A stretch of 64,000 nucleotides of DNA from CAXQUZ01 sp942491145 (GTDB taxonomy: Bacteria > Myxococcota_A > UBA796 > UBA2385), in NCBI GenBank assembly GCA_942491145.1, contig CALOBC010000017.1, positions 372,001 through 436,000 of the forward strand. Reading direction: 5' to 3'. The position numbers and the translations under genes are program-made. Of this stretch, positions 50,361 through 59,427 are shown one piece after another. Within the stretch, counting starts at the first letter, position 1; each line of letters starts with the position of its first letter. A model generated the notes under the pieces. It was given only the letters and a program-made list of their open reading frames with translations. It was not told where the DNA came from and made no database searches.

Positions 50361-50376
50361 GTTATCGACCGATAAC
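50361..50376. promoter_or_regulatory. Palindromic operator for TetR-DUF2249
   Basis: GTTATCG-AC-CGATAAC, a perfect inverted repeat with 7-bp arms, between the divergent starts of the TetR gene (50336) and the hemerythrin gene (50425). A further CGATAG half-site follows at 50378. Place and symmetry fit a TetR-family operator controlling both sides. Confidence 0.65.
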
Positions 50377-50424
50377 TCGATAGCCGTTCGTGCAACGAGT
50401 CCACCTCAGTCCGCGGAGGCCCAC

Positions 50425-50886
50425 ATGCCCTGGAACCCCACCCTCAACGACGATCTTGTCGGCACCTTCACCGACGACCACCGCGGCATTGACGCCGTGT
50501 GGGCGGAGATCGAAGCTGCCGTCGACGAAGGCAGCGAGGGCCCCGATGCGCTGCGCGAGCGTGTTCGCAGCTTCGTTGCCCACATGAGCCGCCACCTCGC
50601 CATGGAGGAGGAGGTCCTGTTCCCGGCCTTCGAGCGCGCCACCGGCATGGTGAGCGGCCCGACCCAGGTGATGCGCATGGAGCACGAACAGATGCGCTCG
50701 GTGCTGGTTCAGATCGAGGACCACGCGAGACGGGGCGACTTCGGCGGTGCCCTGGACCACGGCGACACGCTGCACATGCTCATCCAGCAGCACAACATGA
50801 AGGAAGAGGGGATGCTGTACCGGATGGCCGCCGCCCACCTGTCCTGGCCCGACCTGAAGGGGCAGCTGAAGTCCTACGTGGGCTGA
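50425..50886 (+). CDS. Hemerythrin-domain protein
   Basis: 153 residues from ATG 50425 (GGAGG at 50415-50419). Ligand-type motifs: DDHRGID near residue 17, HMSRHLAMEEEVLFPAFE at about 56-73, RMEHEQM about 87 and IQQHNMKEEGMLY about 124. A complete HHE di-iron set, distinct in sequence from the hemerythrin at 47480. Divergent from the TetR regulator over the palindrome, so probably under its control. Its last 13 bases overlap the convergent heme A synthase gene. Confidence 0.88.
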   Translation: MPWNPTLNDDLVGTFTDDHRGIDAVWAEIEAAVDEGSEGPDALRERVRSFVAHMSRHLAMEEEVLFPAFERATGMVSGPTQVMRMEHEQMRSVLVQIEDHARRGDFGGALDHGDTLHMLIQQHNMKEEGMLYRMAAAHLSWPDLKGQLKSYVG

Positions 50887-51917
50887 GCGCCGCCGTCGCT
50901 CGGGGCGCTGCGAAAGCACCGATGGAGCAGCCAGGTCAGCGCCGTGAGCAACAGCAGCGCGACACCCTGGTGCGCCACCGCCAGTGACGTGGGCACGTGC
51001 AGCATGACCGTCGCCGCGCCCAGCGTGAATTGGGTGGCGACCAGTGCCATGAGCAAGACCGCGGGTGCCCGCAGCCCCTCACTGCCACTCCGCAAGGCTG
51101 CACCGCCGAGCCCGAGGGCCCCCAGCAGCACCACCAGCCCCAGTGCCCGGTGGGTGTAGTGGATGATGCCCACGCCGTGGAGCAGAGCCTCGGCCCAACC
51201 CTGCCCAGCCAGCAGCGCTCCCGGCAGCCAGTGGCCGTTGATGTCGGGGAATGTGGCTGCGTAGTGTCCCGCGCGGAGCCCGGCCGTGAACGCCCCATAG
51301 ACGATCTGCAGGGAGAGCCCAGCGAGCAGGGCGAGGGCCCCGTGCCCGATCCACCGTGGCGGACGTCCTTGCGGCGCAGGTGCGAGGTCGAAGGCCAGCC
51401 ATGCCGCGTACTGGGCGCACACAAACGCAAGGCTCAGGTGTGCCGCGAGCCGGAAGTGGCTCACCCTCGGCACGTCCACGAGCCCACTCTGGACCATGTA
51501 CCAACCGAGCAGCCCCTGAGCCCCGCCCAGCCCAATCAGCGCGAGGGTCCGCAGCGCCACCGCACCGGACAGCTGCCGCCGCGCCACGAACCACACCCAC
51601 GGCACCAGCACCACAAGACCGATCATCCGACCAAAAAGCCGGTGCAGGTACTCCCAGAAGAAGATGCGCTTGAAGTCGGCCAGCGCCATCCAGTCGTTGA
51701 CGTGGAGGTACTGTGGCGTCGCCTTGTACAGGTCGAACACGCGGTGCCAGTCGGCTTCATTGAGGGGCGGGATCGCGCCCATGAGCGGGTGCCACACGAC
51801 CATCGACAGGCCGGAGCCGGTCAGGCGCGTCGTGCCGCCGATGAGGGTCATCACAAGGATCGACGCGAAGACCACCCAGAGCCAGACGCGGACGGGACGA
51901 GGAGCGCGGGCACGCAC
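50874..51917 (-). CDS. ctaA: Heme A synthase
   Basis: Hydroxylates the C8 methyl of heme O to form heme A for aa3-type oxidases. 347 residues from GTG 51917, eight membrane segments. Family marks: GGTTRLTGSGLSMVVWHP near 27-44, FFWEYLHRLFGR with the first heme His, HLSLAF, IIHYTHRALG and AVAHQGVALLLL with the others. All four expected His are present. Next to the hemerythrin/NnrS module it links the region to aerobic respiration. Overlaps the hemerythrin gene end by 13 bases. Confidence 0.9.
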   Translation of the reverse strand: MRARAPRPVRVWLWVVFASILVMTLIGGTTRLTGSGLSMVVWHPLMGAIPPLNEADWHRVFDLYKATPQYLHVNDWMALADFKRIFFWEYLHRLFGRMIGLVVLVPWVWFVARRQLSGAVALRTLALIGLGGAQGLLGWYMVQSGLVDVPRVSHFRLAAHLSLAFVCAQYAAWLAFDLAPAPQGRPPRWIGHGALALLAGLSLQIVYGAFTAGLRAGHYAATFPDINGHWLPGALLAGQGWAEALLHGVGIIHYTHRALGLVVLLGALGLGGAALRSGSEGLRAPAVLLMALVATQFTLGAATVMLHVPTSLAVAHQGVALLLLTALTWLLHRCFRSAPSDGGAQPT

Positions 51918-52206
51918 AGTGAGCCTCAGGGTCAGGGCGGGCTCGACTCCCTACCCGGTCGGTGTGCGGGCTGCCCTCCAGCCGGGCCGCTGGGGGACAC
52001 TGGCCTGGACCTCGGGGGCACCTGGGCGGGCTGACCAACGGACTGACGACAGTCGTCACCCCAGCAGAGCACTGCCCTGGACCATGTTCTCGGGAGCTGG
52101 CCCCCATCGAAGGTGACGGGAGTCGGCGGGCACAACGTCGACAATGCCCTGTTGATGGACGCTCAAGCTGGCCCGACTCTTGCTTGGCCCGGCGCGAGGA
52201 GGTCCC

Positions 52207-53595
52207 ATGACCTGTGTGCGCGCATTGGCTTTGCTGGGGTTGTTGGCGTGGATGGGCTGCGGCCCGCCAGGGGCAGGGGTGCTGGTGGACACCGCTGGCC
52301 AGGGGGCTCTCGACCGATCCGAGGGCCTTGACCCCGCGGTGGCGGCGTCCTGTCCGAGGTCGCCGGATGAGGAGCTGCAGTGCGCCATCCTGGGCGGCCC
52401 AACGGGCGAACATGGGCCGTCCCACGTGGTTCTCAGTGCCCTCGGGGTCCCTGGCCGGCACCCAGGAGCCGGACTGGGCACCCACCTGCTGTCCCTCGAC
52501 CACCCGCTGGAGCTTGGGCGTCCGGTGGTTCTTGCCTCGGCGCCGGGAGACTCGCGGGGGGCATCGCAGGGCGGCGCGGTCGCCGTCGTGGCCATGGACG
52601 ACCGGGGGGCGCTGGTGGTCCTGGCCGAGGTCATCGGCACGCTGGATGGGGGCCTGCTGCGGGCGCTCTCGCTCGCGGACGACGTTGATCTGGACGGTGT
52701 TCCCGACGTGGTCTTTGGTGCCCCAGGGGCCGACCTTGGGCGGGGGCGTGCCTACATGGTCAGCGGGGCCAAGCTGGCCGTCGGTGCCACGCTTCGACTG
52801 CCCGAAGACGCCCTGGTGGAGCTTCAAGGCGTGACGTTGGGGGGCGGGATGGGCTCTGCGGCGGCGCTCCCCCAACACCCGGCTTCTCTCGATGGCACCC
52901 TGCTCATCGGGGCCGTCGATGCCGGTGCGGTCTGGGTGTTCCCGAAAGACACCGTGCGTGCCGCAGTCGGTGATGTGCTCACCACCGAGCACGCGCGGGG
53001 CCGACTGCACGACGGACATGGCCTGGGGGCCGACATCGTGGCCTTGTCGACGGGGACCTACTTCCTGCGGTCCGATCGCGCCGACGTGGTGGTGCTCTCG
53101 CCCACTGGCCGCCTGGTCCCGCTGGCCCCCACGCCTGGAGCCCACAGCATCGAGCGCTTGGAGATGGCCGATGGCGAAGAGCTGCTCGGCGTCTCCGGGT
53201 CCAGTGGCTGGCTCTACAGCCCCCGCACGGGAGGCATGGCAGCAGTGGTCCACAACCCGGGGGGCGCGGTCATCGGTGACCTCGTCGCCCTGCCGGACCT
53301 CGACGGCGACGGGCTGGGTGAGGTGGGTGCGAGCTCCGCGTGGGTCGACACCGTCGGCACCGGCATGGTCGGCATCGTCCGGGGGGCCCGTCGCTCCGGG
53401 GGACGGGGCGTGGCCCTTGATGCGGCATGGCGCAGGGCGGTGAGTCCCGATCCCGCCGCCGACCTGGGGGCCACCTTGGCCGGGCTGCCGGATGGTGGCG
53501 GGAGGGCAGCCCTGTTGACCGGGGGCCCACGAGCGGGCGGGGCCGGCATGGATGCGGGCCGTGTTGTGCCTTGGGTCTGGCTGGAGCCTGGGTAG
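52207..53595 (+). CDS. FG-GAP repeat lipoprotein
   Basis: 462 residues, ATG 52207 with GAGGAGG upstream. Lipobox LAWMGC (Cys18). At least two FG-GAP type units with calcium loops are clear: DDVDLDGVPDVVFGAPGADLGRG split around residue 165, and LPDLDGDGLGEVGAS near 365; others are more diverged, as in integrin-like seven-bladed propellers. Likely surface-exposed and calcium-binding. Alone in its transcription unit, followed by a hairpin. Ligand unknown. Confidence 0.72.
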   Translation: MTCVRALALLGLLAWMGCGPPGAGVLVDTAGQGALDRSEGLDPAVAASCPRSPDEELQCAILGGPTGEHGPSHVVLSALGVPGRHPGAGLGTHLLSLDHPLELGRPVVLASAPGDSRGASQGGAVAVVAMDDRGALVVLAEVIGTLDGGLLRALSLADDVDLDGVPDVVFGAPGADLGRGRAYMVSGAKLAVGATLRLPEDALVELQGVTLGGGMGSAAALPQHPASLDGTLLIGAVDAGAVWVFPKDTVRAAVGDVLTTEHARGRLHDGHGLGADIVALSTGTYFLRSDRADVVVLSPTGRLVPLAPTPGAHSIERLEMADGEELLGVSGSSGWLYSPRTGGMAAVVHNPGGAVIGDLVALPDLDGDGLGEVGASSAWVDTVGTGMVGIVRGARRSGGRGVALDAAWRRAVSPDPAADLGATLAGLPDGGGRAALLTGGPRAGGAGMDAGRVVPWVWLEPG

Positions 53596-53622
53596 CAACT
53601 CAAGCCGTGGGCTCTTGAGTTG
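53596..53622 (+). terminator. Hairpin after FG-GAP gene
   Basis: CAACTCAAG (53596-53604) / CTTGAGTTG (53614-53622), a perfect 9-bp stem directly after the stop codon of the FG-GAP lipoprotein gene. The T-run behind it is poor (GGTGTTGCG). Confidence 0.5.
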
Positions 53623-54003
53623 GGTGTTGCGTGAACAATAAACCTACGGAAGGAAGGCGGCCGCGCACCGGGGTCTGGGATGCATGTTGAGGAGACACCA
53701 GGGTAGACACTGCCCGGTAACCAACACCTCTGGTGCGCGCCGCCTTCGATCCGTTGAGTTTCGGGGGTCAAAACCCGGGCCTGGACGATGCAATCGCAGC
53801 ATCGGTCCACAGGGCTTCGACAATCAGAAGACCAACACACCTGCCCAAGGACATACAGGGGGAGAGGAAGCCATCGGAATGGTTCGGGTTCCGAGGGCGG
53901 GTGTGTCGGTCTTGTGTAGCAGAGTAGCGTTTGACTTGACGCGACCGTTGAGTCCGTCGTGCTCATGGCCTGTTACGGACGAACGCGATGCGGCCATGAG
54001 GGG
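53623..54003. other. 381-base gap without a gene
   Basis: Less GC-rich than the neighbours and with no frame showing codon bias. It lies between the hairpin of the FG-GAP gene and the convergent DsbA-fold gene end. A small RNA cannot be excluded, but no structure stands out. Confidence 0.4.
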
Positions 54004-54687
54004 TCAACAGGCAGAACCGCCCGCCTTGATGCCCTGGAGCAGGGTCAAAACCGTGGCCTGCAGGACCGACTCATCAAAGTTTCCGTACAGTCGGGCCCGC
54101 CCGCCGTCGAAGAGGTAGGTCGGCGAGCCCTGGATGCGCTGCTCGGTGCGGTGGTGCTCGTCTTCCCAGAGGGCGGCGAGTGCGGTGCCATCGTCCAGAC
54201 GTTGCTCCAGAAGGGCGATGTTGAGGTTGAGGCTCGTCGCCACGTCCAGCTGGACCTTGCGGCGCGCCGTGTTGCGGTTCTTCTCGAAAAACTCGGCGCG
54301 GAGGGCACGCTGGTACAGAGCGCCGCTTCCGGCGGGCGCCTGCTCGTCGGCTTCCATGGACAACACCGCCTTGATCGCCATCCCGGGTGCCCAGGAGCTG
54401 GCCGGCGCGTCGGAGGTCCAGATCTCGCCCGTGACGCCCTTGAAGCCCTGGTCACGGGCGATCCGCTCGGTGGCTTCCTGGCGACCCTTGGGGCCGGCGG
54501 CTGCCCAGCTTCCCGCGCTGAAGCGCCACGGCATCGACCCAAAGACCGGCACGATGTGGTAGCGGACGGTCAGGCTGGAGCCGTGGGTGTTGAGGAGGCG
54601 GTCCAGCTTGACTTGGGCGACATAGGCCCAGATGCAGAGCGGATCCGACCAGTACTCGAACGCCAATGTGGGGCTTTTGGTGGGCAT
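54004..54687 (-). CDS. DsbA-fold protein without CxxC
   Basis: 227 residues from ATG 54687 (GGAG eight bases upstream). The opening FEYWSDPLCIWAY matches the DsbA/FrnE/HCCA-isomerase family, but the redox pair is C-I-W-A, so only one Cys remains. The cis-Pro loop GSPTYLFDGG is near residue 192. This pattern fits glutathione-S-transferase kappa or 2-hydroxychromene-2-carboxylate isomerase relatives better than a thiol oxidase. No signal peptide, so cytoplasmic. Exact substrate unknown. Confidence 0.75.
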   Translation of the reverse strand: MPTKSPTLAFEYWSDPLCIWAYVAQVKLDRLLNTHGSSLTVRYHIVPVFGSMPWRFSAGSWAAAGPKGRQEATERIARDQGFKGVTGEIWTSDAPASSWAPGMAIKAVLSMEADEQAPAGSGALYQRALRAEFFEKNRNTARRKVQLDVATSLNLNIALLEQRLDDGTALAALWEDEHHRTEQRIQGSPTYLFDGGRARLYGNFDESVLQATVLTLLQGIKAGGSAC

Positions 54688-54827
54688 TGTGGACACTCCT
54701 GTGAATGTGGGCGAGCGGTGCCATGGGACGTGGGCGCAGAGGGGGAGACTCACCAGCTATGCACGGCGGCGCCTGGACCCGATGACCGGGGTCAGCGGCC
54801 GCGCAGTCACCGCGATGGCCGTCAGCT

Positions 54828-56567
54828 TCAGAGCGCGCGGGTGGGCTCGGCCTGCCAGGGGCTGCCCGCAAGGGGGGTGTCCCCGGGGGCCTGGGGTGCC
54901 GGGCGGCACAGCAGGAGCCGGCGGCGGAGGTCGGCGAGCTCGGCGCAGTCGGACGCGAGGTCCGCTTGGCGCTCCTGGAGGGCCTGACGCTCTGCCTCGA
55001 CCTTGGGCACCCAGGGTGCGATGGCCACCTGGACCGCCGCTCGCACGTGCTCCGTCGTCTCCCGCACGGCGTCTGCGCGCCGGCTGCGCCAGTCCTCGCG
55101 CCACTGGGTTGCCCGTCGGCCCAGCTCCGCTTCGATGCCTTCAGTGACCGTGTGGCGCAAGGTCTCCAGTGGGATGAGCTGGTTGTAGGCTGCCGTTGCG
55201 AGCCCGCCTGCGATGGCCGCCGGCAGCAGAATGCCGCCCCCCAGCACCACGCCCGCGGCAGCCCCGGCAACCGCTGCCCCGGTGAGCCAGCGTCTTCGGT
55301 CCTGGTCGTGGCGGTCCAGTGCCTCGCCGGCTTCTCCCAGCGCCTGCCCATCGCCGGATAAGATGGGTCCAAAGGTCAACACCACCGAGTGGGCGCCCTG
55401 TGCAGCCGGTGCCAGGCTGGCCTCGACGTCCGCCACCACCTCGCGGGCGATGGCGGGCAGGGCCTCCATCAGGGCGGCCTGTTCCGCCGCATGGGCGGAC
55501 TGCATCAGGCCCGCGATGTGGGCCGCAGAGCGGGCTTCCATGGCCTTCATCACTTGGCGCAGGGCACCTTTGTCCGGGGCCGCTCGCGCGGGCTTCAGAA
55601 GGCCCTGAAGAACGCTTGGCAAGTCATTCTCAATCATTCTCCAGCTGGTCTCAAGCGCGCCGTGGACGGCCGCTGCCAGCGCGGGTTCGTGGGCATCGAG
55701 GGCCCGCTCCACCGCGAGGTCGAGGGGGGGCCACTGGGACCGGGGATCGGCGCTCAACATGCCGAGTCGGCGTCGCTCCACGGCGTCCAGCTCGTCGACG
55801 ACACGCTCCAGCAGGCGGCCCTGGGCCTCTGCTGCTCGGGCCGCGAGCGCACCACTGTGTTGTTGCACACTGGTGTTGAGTTGTTCCGGGAGGCCGTCCG
55901 TGTGGGTGTACACAGGCACGTCGCCGTCCAGAACCGCACGCAGGCGCTGGGCGGCAACCCGTGCCGCAGACCGCACCGCGTCATCGGGCTCAATGCCGTC
56001 AGCAAGGGCATTGTCACGCACTCTATCGCACCGGCTGAGCACCAGGCCCAGCACCGGCACGCCGGGAATCAACGACCCAAGCTGGTCGAGGAGGTCCCGA
56101 GACAAGGCTTGCTGGGCATCCGACACCAACACAATGCCGTCGAGGCCGAGCCAGCGGGCGTCGTCGGGGTCCACGCCTGCCGGCAGCTCCACCCACACGG
56201 CGGCGGGCTGCGCATCCGGCCAGCCCACCCGCACCGGCAGCTCCCCCCGGTCCGTCCATCGCAGCGCCTCGGCCGCCGTTGCATCGTGGCCCTGGACTCG
56301 CGCGGCCGACCCTCGCTGGGCCCATGGCGTGGGGCTCTGCACCACCTCAACTGTGGCCAGCGTGCAGTGCCGGGCGGCAACCTGGGCCACCGGCGTGCCC
56401 GCGAGCATGCCGAGCAGGGTGGACCGGCCGGCCTTCGCGGTGCCCACCAGACCCACCCTCGGCAGCCCGGACTGGGACCGGGACACCAGCACTCGCGCGG
56501 CCTCACTCTCGGGCGCCCAGCGGCGCACCTCCGGCAACAGCCCTGCCCACAGGGAAGACCCACTCAC
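54828..56567 (-). CDS. Dynamin-like partner with degenerate GTPase
   Basis: 579 residues from GTG 56567, overlapping the upstream dynamin-like gene (GTGA). A P-loop-like GTAKAGRST is at 42-50, with Arg48 in place of the essential Lys; the DxxG switch is replaced by ELPAGVDPDD; the G4 place reads LSRCD. A hydrophobic hairpin (about 428-465, rich in Gly/Ala) could insert in membrane, and the rest is helical stalk. It looks like the inactive or weak partner of a heteromeric pair, as known for some bacterial dynamins. Membrane remodelling or repair is the inferred role. Confidence 0.75.
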   Translation of the reverse strand: MSGSSLWAGLLPEVRRWAPESEAARVLVSRSQSGLPRVGLVGTAKAGRSTLLGMLAGTPVAQVAARHCTLATVEVVQSPTPWAQRGSAARVQGHDATAAEALRWTDRGELPVRVGWPDAQPAAVWVELPAGVDPDDARWLGLDGIVLVSDAQQALSRDLLDQLGSLIPGVPVLGLVLSRCDRVRDNALADGIEPDDAVRSAARVAAQRLRAVLDGDVPVYTHTDGLPEQLNTSVQQHSGALAARAAEAQGRLLERVVDELDAVERRRLGMLSADPRSQWPPLDLAVERALDAHEPALAAAVHGALETSWRMIENDLPSVLQGLLKPARAAPDKGALRQVMKAMEARSAAHIAGLMQSAHAAEQAALMEALPAIAREVVADVEASLAPAAQGAHSVVLTFGPILSGDGQALGEAGEALDRHDQDRRRWLTGAAVAGAAAGVVLGGGILLPAAIAGGLATAAYNQLIPLETLRHTVTEGIEAELGRRATQWREDWRSRRADAVRETTEHVRAAVQVAIAPWVPKVEAERQALQERQADLASDCAELADLRRRLLLCRPAPQAPGDTPLAGSPWQAEPTRAL

Positions 56568-58579
56568 GGGGCGGTCTCTGCGATCCGGCGGCGCAAGTCG
56601 ACCAGTGCCTTGCGGTGTACGCCCAGCGCGGCCTTCGCTCGGGCCAGCTCGGCTTCGCCGGCGTGGCGCTCGGCGAGCACGTCCTCCAGCGCGGTCTGGA
56701 CCTCATCGACCAGCGCCCCCATGCCCCCGTCCACGCCCGAGATCAGGGTGGCGAAGCGCTCGTCCGTCTTGGCGGCGACCTCGGCCCGGACAATCGGCAG
56801 GTGGGCCCGGGTGGCCTTCACCACGGCTTCGACCACCTCGGCCCGCAGGCGCTCCGCTGCGTCGCGACCGGTGAGCCAGGTCCGGACCGCGCCCACTGCG
56901 GTCACGATGCCCAGCCCCACGGGACCGGTGACCCCCATCAGGGCGAGGGCCAGCACCGTCGAGACATAGACCGGGATGCCGTTGATGAGCGAGCGCCAGC
57001 CGTGGGTCGCGCCCTCGATGGCCCCACCGACCCCGCCCACCAAGAAGCCGCCCACCGCGCCCAAGACGCGCTCCAGCGCGGGCGGAAGCTCGTCGGGCAC
57101 CGGCTCGTCTTCGACCGTGAACTCGACCGGTCGAGCGAATGCACCGCGCACCGTGTCGAGGTCCACCAGGAAGGCCCCCAGCCGGTCCTCCAGCTCTTCG
57201 ACCATCTCGGCGGTCTCCCGCTCCAGCAGCGGCATCAGCTCTTCGGTCTCCAGCCGCTTCGTCTCGGTCTCCAGCCATGCCCGCAGCCAGTCCACGATGC
57301 GCGCGCGGGTGCGAGTGCGATTGAAGGTGGCGTCGATCCAGCCCGTGGCGACCTCGGCCGCCGCCGCGTCGACCCGCTCATCCAAGTGCAGCGAGAACCG
57401 CTCCAGGATCAGCGCGAGCTGGCGCTGAAGTGCATCGCGTCGGCGCTCCAGGTCTCGCACGAGGCGCACCCGCTGGCGGCGGAGCTCTTCGAGCTTGGGC
57501 TGTTGTTCGGCGATCTGGGCTTCCAGCTCGGCCAACGGGGCGGCGAGCAACGCTTCCCGCTGGGGGATGGCCTCACGCTCCAGGTGGTCCAGGGTCTCCA
57601 GCGCGGCACCCCGGGGGGCGGCCAGCTTCACGCGTCCCCGCTCGGTGACGAGAAAGCGCTCCAGCGCGGACTCCATGTCGGGCAGTCCCGACCGAGCGAG
57701 CGCTGCTTTGTCGCCGTTGAGCCGGCCCAACAAGGCGTCGCGGGCGCTGACGTAGAAGATCCGGTCCCCCCGGGCGAGGCGGGGCACCAGCCATCGGTCG
57801 CTGAGCGCGTGCAGGGCCATCACCTCGTCGGGCTGGCCGCGCACGGCGTCGAAGCGATTCCACACAAAGAAGGCGTGGGCAAGGTCTTTCTCGCCAAGGT
57901 GGGTGTGGACAAAGTCCCGCTCGGTCCGCGCCAGCTGTTGTTCACAGCTCAGCACCATGAGCACTGCGTCCGCGCGGGGCAGGTCGTCCAGTGTGATGCG
58001 CTCCCGGGACAGGTGCTCGTTCAGCCCGGGACTGTCGACCAGCTCGACGTTGTTGCGGCACAGCTCCAGGGGGAAGTCCAGCTCCACCCGCTCCCACTCC
58101 GACGGCGGTGGGGGCACCTCGTCGAAGCCATCATCTTGAATCACGATGTGGTCGGCAATGGCGTCCACTGGCACCTCTCGGCGCTCGCCCTCCGGATCTC
58201 GGGGCACCAGCACCGCCCGAGGCGTGTCGCCGTAGCGGACCACGGTGATCAGTCCGGTGCAGGGGGCGACCCGGGCCGGGAGGATGCGGCCGCCCAACAG
58301 TGCGTTCACCAGCGAGCTCTTGCCGCGCTTGAACTCACCGAGAACCAGCAACCGAAAGGCATCAGAGCCCAGTCGGGTGCGGGCGGTCTCGATGGCTTTC
58401 GCTCGACCCCGGGCGCCGAGAACGTCCGCCAGCGCGGCAACCTCGGACAGCTGGCTATCCAACAGGGCCCGTGCCTCCAGAAAGTCGCCGTAGCCGACCT
58501 TTTGGCCGGGAACCGTTGGGGTGTTCTCGGCCGGCTGCCCCGGTGCGCTGTGGGACTCGGGAGCGGTGGACTCTGCCAA
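56564..58579 (-). CDS. Bacterial dynamin-like GTPase
   Basis: 671 residues from TTG 58579 (GGAGG five bases upstream); GTG 58615 is an alternative. GTPase motifs: G1 GEFKRGKSS at 81-89, G2 Thr108 (CTGLITVV), G3 DSPGLNE at 182-188, G4 WNRFD at 240-244 (Arg in place of the usual Lys). Long helical stalk segments follow, then a Gly/Val-rich membrane hairpin about 490-560 and a final coiled helix. The layout fits the BDLP/mitofusin type of membrane-fusing or tubulating GTPases. Directly coupled to the degenerate partner gene. Confidence 0.85.
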   Translation of the reverse strand: MAESTAPESHSAPGQPAENTPTVPGQKVGYGDFLEARALLDSQLSEVAALADVLGARGRAKAIETARTRLGSDAFRLLVLGEFKRGKSSLVNALLGGRILPARVAPCTGLITVVRYGDTPRAVLVPRDPEGERREVPVDAIADHIVIQDDGFDEVPPPPSEWERVELDFPLELCRNNVELVDSPGLNEHLSRERITLDDLPRADAVLMVLSCEQQLARTERDFVHTHLGEKDLAHAFFVWNRFDAVRGQPDEVMALHALSDRWLVPRLARGDRIFYVSARDALLGRLNGDKAALARSGLPDMESALERFLVTERGRVKLAAPRGAALETLDHLEREAIPQREALLAAPLAELEAQIAEQQPKLEELRRQRVRLVRDLERRRDALQRQLALILERFSLHLDERVDAAAAEVATGWIDATFNRTRTRARIVDWLRAWLETETKRLETEELMPLLERETAEMVEELEDRLGAFLVDLDTVRGAFARPVEFTVEDEPVPDELPPALERVLGAVGGFLVGGVGGAIEGATHGWRSLINGIPVYVSTVLALALMGVTGPVGLGIVTAVGAVRTWLTGRDAAERLRAEVVEAVVKATRAHLPIVRAEVAAKTDERFATLISGVDGGMGALVDEVQTALEDVLAERHAGEAELARAKAALGVHRKALVDLRRRIAETAP

Positions 58580-58665
58580 GGGGACCTCCGTGCGTCTTCT
58601 GAGCTGGTGTAGCACCGCCCGCCGACCGCTGCCGGTTACGGTGAGCTGTGCTCGAGGAGTTCATC

Positions 58666-59421
58666 ATGGCCGACGCCGCCGCCCCCAGCCCCACCCAGAC
58701 TGCCGCCAGTCGGGTCATCTTCATCGCGGGGGCAACGGGCTACACCGGCCGGGCGCTCGTCGCGGAGGGCCGTCGGCGCGGCATCGCCGTGGTGGCCCAC
58801 ATCCGCCCGGGATCCCGTCGGGCGGCGGCGCTGGTGCCCCAGTTCAAGGCGCTCGGGGCGACTGTGGCTGAGCTGCCGTGGGAGCCCGCGCCGCTCGCCG
58901 AGGCGCTGGCGACCCACAACGTGACCCATGTGTTCTCGCTGCTGGGCATCACCGCCGCAGGGGCGCGCAAGGAGCAAGCCCGCACTGGCCAAACCATGCC
59001 AACCTACGACGCGGTCGACAAGGGCCTGACGCTGATGCTGCACACGGCCTGTGAGGTCTGCACGCCCGCGCCGATGTTTGTGTATCTGTCGAGCCTGGGC
59101 GCCGACAGCCCGGGCACATCTGCCTACCTGAAGGCCCGCTACGACGTGGAAGCCGCCCTTCGCGAGGGGCCGGTGCCTTGGTTGAGTGTGCGGCCGAGCT
59201 TCATCTCAGGGCCGGATCGGGATGAGTCTCGACCGATGGAGCGGGTGGGTTCGGTGGCGGCGGATGCGCTGCTGTCGGTGGTCGGGATGCTCGGTTGGCG
59301 GACCGTTCGCGACCGCTACGCAACGGTGCCGGCGGCGGAGCTGGCCCGTCGGATGCTCGACATTGCGTTGTCCGGGGCCCCCGGCCGCACGGTCGACATG
59401 GCTGATCTTCGCCGATCCTGA
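58666..59421 (+). CDS. NAD(P)-binding NmrA/atypical SDR protein
   Basis: 251 residues from ATG 58666 (GAGGAG at 58654-58659). Nucleotide motif FIAGATGYTGRALV at about 18-31 (GxxGxxG). YLSSLGAD and AYLKARYDVEAAL (Y...K pair) follow, and WLSVRPSFISGPDR near the end fit the atypical short-chain dehydrogenase / NmrA / CC3-TIP30 type. Could be a reductase or a redox sensor. Divergent to the dynamin pair; 86 bases between starts. It ends six bases before the convergent gene. Confidence 0.8.
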   Translation: MADAAAPSPTQTAASRVIFIAGATGYTGRALVAEGRRRGIAVVAHIRPGSRRAAALVPQFKALGATVAELPWEPAPLAEALATHNVTHVFSLLGITAAGARKEQARTGQTMPTYDAVDKGLTLMLHTACEVCTPAPMFVYLSSLGADSPGTSAYLKARYDVEAALREGPVPWLSVRPSFISGPDRDESRPMERVGSVAADALLSVVGMLGWRTVRDRYATVPAAELARRMLDIALSGAPGRTVDMADLRRS

Positions 59422-59427
59422 CGGGCG

